Of a stretch of 64,000 bases of DNA, positions 12,434 through 22,900 are shown in pieces. Made by a program: the position numbers and the translations under genes. The notes beneath the pieces are model-generated. The model was not told the DNA's origin, searched no databases, and was given only the letters and a program-made list of their open reading frames with translations. Positions within the stretch are counted from its first letter, which is position 1. Each line of letters begins with the position of its first letter. The stretch is from Echinometra lucunter (Eukaryota; Echinodermata; Echinoidea; Camarodonta; Echinometridae), in contig CM057154.1 of assembly GCA_029962745.1 (NCBI GenBank), positions 644,954 through 708,953 of the forward strand, in the 5' to 3' direction.

Positions 12434-12763
12434 TAGGCTCATTCAGATATCCATTGGCAAACCCCCGCGGAAAACCCCTGATTTTTACTACGCCACTTAT
12501 GATAATGAGATGCGCATAGTTCACACTCAAATAAGGAGAGTTCTGCCAAAAGTTGCGCAATAAACTCATGATGTCATATTTAGCGCTAACATTTGATATA
12601 AGAATTTGATTGATTCACACCCTTTTTGCCGCCAGGAGGCAACAAAGATGTTTTTTGCCTCAGGTGTTTTTTTTTTTGTCCTCTAATATACTATCAATTG
12701 ACATGCAAGAAAAATGAGGTAGTTTACTGAGGGGGTTTGCTGTTTCATATGTGAACAAGCCTT
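12434..12763. repeat. Foldback element, AAGGCTTGTTCAGATAT family, copy C
   Basis: The left end AGGCTCATTCAGATATCCA is inverted relative to the right end CATATGTGAACAAGCCTTGG. The interior has the family phrases AATTTGATTG..TTGCCGCCAGGAGGCA and CACTCAAATAAGGAGAGTT. It is immediately followed by another foldback element at 12764. Confidence 0.75.
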
Positions 12764-12910
12764 GGCCGCGTTTCATAAAACTTGTTATCAATAACAAGTT
12801 GCAATAGCAGTTATAAGCTACTGAAATCCTTGCATCTGATTGGCTGAGAGCAAATTTGTCATAGAAATGTAGCAGTTTTTTACTGATAACAAGTTTTATG
12901 AAACGGGGCC
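12764..12910. repeat. MITE with GGCCxCGTTTCATAAAACTTG ends
   Basis: The first 27 bp (GGCCGCGTTTCATAAAACTT...) are the reverse complement of the last 27 bp with one mismatch. 147 bp overall. The interior has a GATTGGCTGAGAG motif but no ORF. Confidence 0.85.
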
Positions 12911-13139
12911 TAGATGGGCAAGTACAGAGCTAATGCCCTTCCAGCTCTCAGCACATGTTACTTAGCTGCAGAAGGTTTGATTTGTTCATACTTTTCCAGT
13001 AGTTATATGACAATATGGAGGAATCCACAAGACTGAGAAAAGAAAAAGAGAGAGGATAATAAACAGATTAGTATTACGTTGTTTTCCACTTACGTGACAC
13101 ATGGTATTGCGAAAAATACTATCAGTGGTCAATATACCA

Positions 13140-13527
13140 CCGGTGTAAATCCACTTAGAGGAGTGGTGGGGATGATCAACTTTTTTCTGATTTTTTTTCT
13201 GTCGATCCCACACTTAAATAGAAACACACACCCTCACCCACCCGCACAGACCCCCTTACACACACTTTAATTTTTATTTTGCGAGCAAGCCAGCCAAAAA
13301 TAACCACTTTTGTGGTTTTTAATAACATTTTCAAATAGAACTTTTAAAATATGATGGTCGTTATGACACATTATTAAAAATTTCATTAAGTGATTAATCA
13401 AAATATAATATAATTTCTTTCTTAAAAAGTGAGGGGGGGGGATATTTGTACACGCCAGCCCCCCTCTCGAAAAAGTCACGGTGGCGGGCATATATTCCCC
13501 CATCCCCCCCTGGGATTTACGCCAATG
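13140..13527. mobile_element. 388-bp insertion with 10-bp target-site duplication
   Basis: The direct repeat CAATATACCA flanks the segment at 13130-13139 and 13528-13537. The ends are short inverted repeats (CCGGTGTAAATCC at left, GGATTTACGCCAATG at right). The interior has a CA/CCCTCACCCACC-rich part and a G/C-homopolymer part. A related piece with GGCGTAAATCC and a long G-run is at 62714-62790. Confidence 0.7.
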
Positions 13528-13936
13528 CAATATACCATCCTAGCCATATCCCTAAATTTTAACGAAAGACTGGCCACTAACTGTACTGTATCCCAAAACC
13601 ACCCCCAATCCCACAGCGAAACCTAACCTAGAACCGACTCGCATCACTAATTCTTACTCTAGATCTTTGGACAACATAAAGCCTAGAGCAATGGCCACAT
13701 GAGCAAATAGTAGGCCATCACAAGATTCCACTTCCATGTACTTTATCATATTGCATCACTGCACAAGATATGAATAGACTCTGTAGTCCCTCAAAAGTTA
13801 TTCTTCACACCTTACATGGTTTTCTTGGGGTACGCTGAAATCCACTCGCCTCATAAGTCCTGAAATAAACATGCAGCCCTTCATGGAACATTCATGGAAT
13901 TTTTTGTGGAAATGTACATAATTTCCCTATAGACCT

Positions 13937-16900
13937 TTAAAATGCACTAACCTCACAAGACATGACAAGATTGTGAAGTTCCTCTAATTCCATCAGAGCA
14001 AAGACTGGCGTTACAGGACAGACAGAGCTGTGTTGACTGACCCCAAGCTCAAGACTCTGACTGATGTTCTCCAGATTTAGGCCATCTTGCTAATAACAAC
14101 ACAAATAACAATTTGAAGGAAACATGAATTAAATGTAATAAAGCCCTATCAATTTTTCTGTAAGGCCCAAAACTGATTCTTTAAATTTCTTATAAATAAC
14201 AAGGCAATAGCCATAATGTGTCTCCCCACATTCGTGTGAAATCATTCCTGCAGGTAAATTGTAATCTGACCTTTGACCTACACACATGATCTTTGACCCC
14301 TAAATGACTTTTGGGTCACTATAAGGCATCTGCCATCTAAGTTTGGTAACAAATTGTCTTGTTCAAAAGTTACAAACCCCAGTACAACTTGCAGGTAAAT
14401 TTTAACATTGGACCTCTTTTGACCTATGATCTACATACATGACCTCTGACCCCCAAATAATATTGAGGTCCCTACAGATAATCAGTCATCCAAGTCTGGT
14501 TACAAACGCCGAATGCCGTTTGTAAAATAAAATGTATCACTTTGATGAAGACTTACAGCTGTGTCAATTCTCAATCCACAGGCACAGAAGACAATACCTT
14601 TATTCATCAACAACCAGTTTCTGGAAGGACAAAAAGGCACACAAAATACACAGATTGATCAAGGGATAGCAGAAATGGAAAGGGATGGCTACAAAATTTG
14701 TAAAGGAAAATTATGGACAAACTAGATGCATCCTCGACCACGCACGGTCGAAATTTATGCCTCCGCCTTTGCCAGATCAGAAATATATCACTATTAATTA
14801 TTGGAAATGTATTAGGATACATATAGAGTACAAAACTGGAAAAATGGTCCTATTTATTAAAATGACACTGTGTCAGCCACATTTGAATTTAATCCGTCAA
14901 ATGGTTCTTAAGTTATCGTGAGAACAAGTAATTTTCAGGTACACATGACAGCTATGAACTTTGACTTCGTGACCCCAAAATCTACTCAGATCATTGTCCC
15001 TCCCATATGTATACATCACCCAAGTCTGAAGTTGATCCGTCAAATGGTTAACTTATCGCGAGAACGAGCCATTTTCATGTATATAATGACCTCTATGACC
15101 TTTGACCTTGTGACCCCAAAACTAATCAGATCATTGTCCCTCCCATATGCATACATGAGCCACGTTTGAAGTTGATCCATGAAATGGTTAAGTTATCACA
15201 AGAACGAGCCATTTTCATGTATATAATGACCTCTATGACCTTTGAACTTTGACCTTGTGACACCAAAATCTTATCAGATCATTGTCCCTCCCATATGCAT
15301 ACATGAGCCACGTTTGAAGTTGATCCATCAAATGGTTAAGTTATCACAAGAACGAGCCATTTTCATGTATATAATGACCTCTATGATCTTTGAACTTTGA
15401 CCTTGTGACACCAAAATCTTATCAGATCATTGTCCCTCCCATATGCATACATGAGCCAAGTCTGAAGTTGATCCATCAAATGGTTCTTAAGTTATCGCGA
15501 GAGCGAAAACGGGACAGACGGACGGACGGACAACCCGAAAACATAATACCTCCAGCACCCACCTTCAGTGGGCGGAGGCATAAAAAGCACTTGCTCGGCA
15601 AGTTATTGGCATACTGTTTTCTACAAAATGTGGTTGTATTTTGGAAAATATTTTACCATGAAATATCCCTATAAATGGTGAAAGTTTATTTCAATTATGT
15701 TCAAGTTTTTTGTTTCTTTTTTTTTTTTTTAATGCAAGTACCGGTTTAGGCGCCTATTAGGTAAGCAACCAAATGACATATCTGAAGGACTCGGTAATTT
15801 GGGATGAAAGCCTTAATCAAATGCTCTAACTAAAAGAGAAGAAGAATGATGACGCATGAAGGTTCTCTGTTAATGGGACAGAGTTCTTTTAACAAAAAAG
15901 TCCCAGCTAAGGCCTGCCGCACACTATGCAATCCAACTGCGACCTGATTTTCGAACAAATGGCATTTGCATTAAATATGAAAGTTTAAACAAGTAAAATT
16001 ATCTTATTTGAAGTTCAAAATAACGATGGGAATACTAAAATCAAAATTTTGGTGAACTGCAAGCCTTGCAGTCGGAGTGTAAAGGCCAAATCGGCCTCAA
16101 ATTGTAGCCGATCGCAAGATTGCTATGTTGTCAATACAATTTTGGAATTTTGATTTCCGTATTTATACGACTATTCTGAACTTTGACCATTAAGATTTTA
16201 CATGTTTGAATGCTCATATCAAATGCTCTGACAAATTTTTCCAAAATCGGTTTGCAGACAGATCGTATAGTGTGTGGCAGGCTTTAGAAACCAAGTTGAT
16301 GTGCTAGTGCCTTTGATCAATCCTTGATCAAATCCACGGAAAGGGTATAAAACTGCAGATCCACTGGTTGCTTACTGTCAAGCAAATACTTGCTTTCTTA
16401 GGGCTTATTGCAGGGAAAAAAATACACGGGGGCTCGGAGCGAATTCGCCCCCGAAACGCCAAAAAGAGCCCTGGAAAACTAAAAAAGAGCCCCTGAAATT
16501 CTCATAGGGCCCAATGTAAATTGTAATACAATGTAGAAAATTCAGGCAGGTGGGCTCAAAAAGTAGCCCCGGAAAAAAAATTATTAATTTTTTCCCTGGT
16601 TTATTGACATATAGACCGATCCGGCTTATTGTTGAGAGCAGCAGATGATCAGCTCCACAACTGAGGTGCCCCCATGGAGTTAGTGCAGTGCATTTCTGCG
16701 GTGTCCTGCTACAGCTGGCTAGCGCACAAAGACTATAAAGCGTGGGTATTATGATCCTTGGTGGCGCGTGCAGGAGAGAAATTCATTCACAACCACAGAG
16801 TTACATACACACTATGATATGCACTAACTTGGGGACAGCACAGTAATGGCGCTGACCACAAATCGCTTCTCAGATAGATCTATATTCTGACGTAAACTTT

Positions 16901-19900
16901 GGGTATTGTTTTAGGTGTACGGTGCTTCACTCTTTAAACCTTAAAACACATAGCCACATATGCACTGGACATATGTTATGTGCAACTGCTTTTTCATCCA
17001 CACTTCCCATTCATTTAGTATGCAAGCAAAATGCAAGCAAGCACATGTGAACAATGGACAAGTCCTTAGGTGTCTTATATGATGTTGTGGTGTGAAAGCA
17101 TGCATCCAGAATGCAAAATGCAACAATCAAAATGTCTAATGTGACATATTGGAACAAAATTTTAGCAAAGATCATGCCACAAGGAGATCGTATATCAATT
17201 TACAAGGTCTTCATGCTACCCATGTAATTATCTATCATTGTTTGAGAAATATGATTTCCAATAATTATTCATTTTGCGTTCCGGACAGTTCTTTCACACT
17301 ACGACATTAATATAAGAGGCCTTAGCCAGGAAAATAAACACACATCAACATCAGCATTAACTGGTTCTACTCTAGAAATCTACGAATGATTCTCAACAAA
17401 CCTTTGACACAGAGGGCACACGACAGAGCCATCTGTGAAATGGTTGACTGTGTCCTGTAACTGCTCTTCCTCCAACCTCAGACTTGCTTCATACTCGGCT
17501 ATGATGCTCAACTCTATAAAGACATAAAGATAGTTAAAACTTATAAAGGCTTGTTCAGATATGAGGCCACAAATCCCTGCAACATCTTTAGTGTACAAGT
17601 CTATGGAATATGAGGCGGCGGCAAAAAGCTGTGAACCAATGAAACTCTTATAAAGTTAGAGCAAAATATGTTGTCATGAGTTTGTCTGCGCAACTTTTGA
17701 CAAAACTCTTTTATTTGAGAGTTGACGTGCTAATGCGCAATCATTAACGTAAGTGGGGTGGTTTGTTGCATCATATCTGAACACTAAAAATGAGGCGGGG
17801 ATTTGCCGCCTTGTATCTGAAGAAGCCTTAAGCCTATGCCTGTACTACTTTGATTTTCTTACTTACGCAGCTGTGATGATAAACTAACAGGATATGCATT
17901 GCAAACAGTTTTAAGGGGTCTAAGTCAGCTCTCTAAAACACTGTTCGGCAGGTCCTAATATGTAACTTGAAGGTAATGTGCAGTAGTGGTAGCGGTAGCA
18001 AAAAGAACATTGGGATGAAACTGATTAAAAATAGTCTCATGTTGTCCGACTTGCATAGGGAAGATACATGCATGAGATCATTTGTTATTCCACTCATGAT
18101 TTAGGGTGACTTTCAATTAAAATGAATGAAATGATCACATATCAACTGTTACCTTCTGCCCTATGCTATGGCTACTCACCCCGACCGCTCCCTGCACAGC
18201 GGTGCACATCCCTTTTTACACATGTCACATTAACAGAAATCTTCTTTGATATTTTAGACATTTCTGAACCAATTTTGATCAAACAAACGTCACCTATATT
18301 ATCAATTAAACATCAGCATATGTAGTAATTTCCATTCCAGCTGCCTAAAGGTACGTTCAGATATGATGCCACTTTGTGCCGTCACATTTTTTGTGTTCAG
18401 ATATAATAACGACATTGTGGCACCACATATGCTAATGAACGCTCACTAACGCGTCAATTCTCAAATAAGATGAGAACTTTGTCAAAACTTGCACGAACAA
18501 TGCCATGACAACATTTTTTGCACTTTTTAGGAATTTGATTGGTGCGCATTTTTTGGCAGCCAGGCAGCAAACAAAAATGTGTCCTGTCTCGGAGACACAA
18601 AGTTGCATCATATCTGAACGCACCTTAAGTGGTTAAATCTCCAAGCGCCTCTCTCCCATTACTGAACTTCCTCTTTAATACCGTTCAGCAGTTTCATTTG
18701 AGCAGAACGAATAATAAGCCCTACTGGGCTCTGTTTTCCAAATAGCTGGTCATACTTGAAACTCATGTACAGTTTTGGTAGCAAAAATAAAAGAGGCATG
18801 AAAATGATTAAATATAGTCTCACATTATCTGTCTTTAAAGGGATACATGTGTGAGATCATGTGATATTCCATTCATTCTTTCCGTTGAAATCTAGTGTAA
18901 ATATTTGAAATATCACAGTGCCAGAGCTGCCAACCCCAAATGGAAAAAAATCCTATTCTGTACTTCCTTTTATCCTATCTTCATGCCAAAAATCCTATTT
19001 TTGCATGAAAATTTAAAAAATACAATGTGATTCCCTTTTCACTCTCTATGATATCCGAAAGAAAATACAATATTAATAATATGAATGACTTACTTAATTA
19101 TTTTGATCCTAACTCTTCTACATTGTACTTCTTTTATTGAAAATGATCTACAGTACAAGATACACAGGTAGAGTACACCAAGCATTGGGATAAACTTAAA
19201 TGTTGATAAAATAACATGAAAATAAGATAAAATAAAGGTAATAAAGAATCAATGTCAGAACTTTCAAAGATCCTATTTTCATGGGAAAAATCCTATTGTC
19301 ATATTCTCTCAAAAAAATCCTACTAAATAGGATAAAATCCTACTACTTGGCAGCTCTGCAGTGCTGGTCTTGGTCTTTTGAGATAATTAATTTGCATATG
19401 GTGATAATATTTTTTACCTTCTTTCATGAGTTCTTCTTGAAGCTCCTCCCTCATTTCCAGTTCATCTTCTATCAGCTACAAGAAAGGAAAGTGCATAAGA
19501 GACTGGTGTTGTGAGTAAAGCCTGATAATACAAAAGAAAAAGGGCAGTCAACTATGATCTATTAGACTTTGAAATTAATACTGTTCTATTTACGTACCTT
19601 TTACCTGCAGACAACAAAGAAACAAATTAAAAAGTTACACATTTCTTGTAATGCCTTGAATTTTTTTTTTCTTGAAATTTTACCTACTCTACATCTGTAT
19701 CTACATACCTAAACAATTAGATTTAGAGTTATTATGATGGGCAATATAAGTGCTCAAAGCATTTTATTTTTCATCATTTCTTCTCCCCCCCCCCCCCCCA
19801 CCTAAGAAAGAGGAAAAAGGAGGGGCTATCAAAGTGTGCAGGGAAAGCTTATCTAGAAAGACTTACTGCAAAAGAGGGATCTCTTTTTTAGCATTTTATT

Positions 19901-22900
19901 TTTCATCATTACTTTCCCCTTCCTGCTCCCCCCCCCCCCCCCCCCCAAGAAAGAGGGAAAAGGAGGGGAGGGTGTCAAAGTGTGCAGGGAAAAAAAGCTC
20001 ATCTAGAAATACTTACTCCAAAAGAGGGATCTTCTCTTTGCAGTAGCCTCCACTCCTCCTCCATAACTCTGGCAACCATGAGACTGGGACTGCCGGGGTT
20101 GCTACTTATTGTAGAACAGGAACTCATGCTGGACTGGGAACTACTCGGCGAGGTACCCCGGAACCTCTGCAGAAGACTCTCCCTGCTCCCTCGCAGCCTG
20201 TCAAAACATCTCTGGAGAAAGGAAAGGTGGGGGAAAAAGAAGTGTTTGAATGTGTTTCAAATTAGGCATAAAACATGGACCATCATTCAATTAATAACCA
20301 ATAAATGTTAGCTGGGGGCGCTAATCAGATTCTCAATTATTTACATGCAGCACAAGAACATATCACCAGTCGTGCGTAAAGTCGTGCGTAACTTACGAAC
20401 AGCTTTATGAAACACCCCCAGGAGGGCTATTATCAAGTTATACAAATTCACTCCAATTCTTCAGGACCTCGAAGTGCTTGATGCGGGGACCTAAAGCTAT
20501 CCACGGTGTTTTCAACAGCTAAAAGTAACAAGTCATTGGTTTGTGTAAATTTTATCTTGATTCAATTCATTGTGTAAATTACAAGGGATGAATTTCAATA
20601 ATTCTTATACCATTTCACTTTCTCACATTACATGAGGAGTAATTAATAATAATAATGAATAATAATAGTGGAAATTTATAGAGCGCACACACTGTCCAAG
20701 GACGCTCATGGCGCTAGCCCAGCAATAGTTCAATTATTGGCCTTGCCCACCATAAAATAAAAGTACCGCTACTACTTGCAAGACCCTGCGCTCGTAGCCA
20801 GACCCGATGCCGTGCGGTGCGGAGCACGGCGTCGGACAAGGACACACACAAAATCTTTGATAACCTGTTCAGTATCCCGAAAGGTAATCGGCATTTGCAT
20901 ACATAGACTTTATGTACGAGAGGTCAAACTTCCGGTTGACCCTCAGCGGAGAGAATGGAATATCCGACGATTCTGAGTGCGCATGAAGCAATAAACCATT
21001 ATTTTTTGGTGTACCCAGTTGTTGTTATTCAGACAGGTTGTGTATCCGGACAGTCGATTTTAAACAGCCATTTGCAAAAGTTTACCAGCAATATTTCTTT
21101 ATTTTTTCAACAGAATTGTTAGGCAATATTATAGAGAACAAATATTGATGATGATTAGCACAATTCAATGCATAGTTTTTGTTTAATCCATAGAAAGGCT
21201 TCATTTTCGTTACTTGTCCAGACACCAAACCCCCCATCGATCCTAGGTTGTAAGTTGTCAAAATAAATATAAGAAGTAAAAAATCATCAATCAAATATTC
21301 AATTTTAAGCTAATGTCACTTTTCTAGAGAATTCAGCTTCATCACATACGCGATGTAAAGTTAGTCACACTTTTTGACATGAATTCGCAAGATTTGCCTA
21401 TGCCCGCTTGTACAGCTCTGTTGCGTCCGCTGTGTATAGCTACAGCACTCGTAATGTATACACTGTGTATCCAGACAAAACAACAATTTGAAGTTTAACA
21501 GTTACAAGTAGTATTTCACAATGATTCGGGAATAGTGTTTGACAGTATTTCAAAGCACAAATGTTCAATGATGATCGGCGCTATCTAATTTTGTAAAGTC
21601 CAAAGCCAAAGGCAAAAGAGAAGGATTTATTTTTCTTCTTTCTTATGTCTTATGTGTGTCCGGACATACTACAAGTAATATTTCACAAATCATTTGGGAA
21701 TAGTGATGACAGTATTTCAAAGCACAAATAATTCATGATGATCGGCGCTATCTAATTTTGTAATTAAGTCCAAAGGCAAAAGAGAAGGATATAGAGTATG
21801 TGCTCCTGTGGGCGGCCGTCCCCTGTGAGCGGCGGTGAATAAAAAATAAAAAATAAAAAAATATTTTTGATATCCCTTCAAAAATTACCTTGGACAGTCT
21901 CAGGTAGGTTCTAGTGCACCAAAAAAACATACTCAGCGAAAGCAGTAAGCATAATGAGTCTCACTGAATATCATTAGAAGTCGACACCACCGATTGAAAA
22001 ATGGCAGTTTCTTAACTTTTAAGTTAAGAAACTTTGACATACTTAAGCCAATACTTAAGCTTTATTTGTTCAGTTTGATAACTGATTTGATTTTTATTTA
22101 TGAGAATGAAGTTCATGGTCCATATTTTGCTGCAGAAATTCTTATTTATACCACCAGAGAAAAAGTTGCATGGGGGTGGCTGCTCACCAGCGCCATTTTT
22201 CAAGATGGGTCCTGTGAGCGGCCACCCTATGTAAAACGTGTACAAAATGCAGGTTTTTGTAGGAGATTGTACTCTGCCTTCATTTTTTTGTCATTTGGTA
22301 GATCATCACTTTTGACAGATTTTATGGGTTTCTACACAGTATTATTACTTTTCATGAAGTATTGGTGTGTAAAGCATGAAATTCAATATTAATGTTATTT
22401 ACTTTGTCACAAATATGGCACTAACTGCTCGCCAAATGATAGGCGGCCGCCCACAGGGGTAGGGGCGGCCGCACACAGGACCCCTAACATCGTTTTGAAA
22501 AATGGACATTACTGACCACGTAATTGGTCAATAATTTTAAGTTTGCCCTCTATTCAATTAGCAGGTATTTGGACTCTGCATTGATGGAATTGAACTATGT
22601 TTGAGTCTTAGTTTGATCAATAAATATAATCAGCAAATTCCCTTTAAGCGGCTGCACACCAGAGCCGGTACTCTATTTTTCTTATTTCTTACGTCTTATG
22701 TGTGTCCAGACACTTGATCCCCCCCGTTATCATGTATAGGCTATAGCCACCTCTGTCAAGAAGCAACAGACAGACGGAGTCGGCATAACTAAGTTAATGC
22801 TTGGGTTATCAAATTATACAGCCACACGCGTGTGTCTTTACCTTACGGCCACAGGCGTGTGGTTGTATCCACAGCATGGATATGAGGATACAGCCACACT

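Noticed and set aside
13700..13760. Candidate RPAIN terminal exon with SCDGLLFAHVAIAL
   Set aside because: A frame with Cys-Asp exists, but the acceptor is poor and the Cys spacing does not fit the family's CxxCD ending.
21994..22392. 132-codon frame in RPAIN intron 1
   Set aside because: Lies in a repeat with GGCGGCC-type inverted motifs, and has no domain or splice context.
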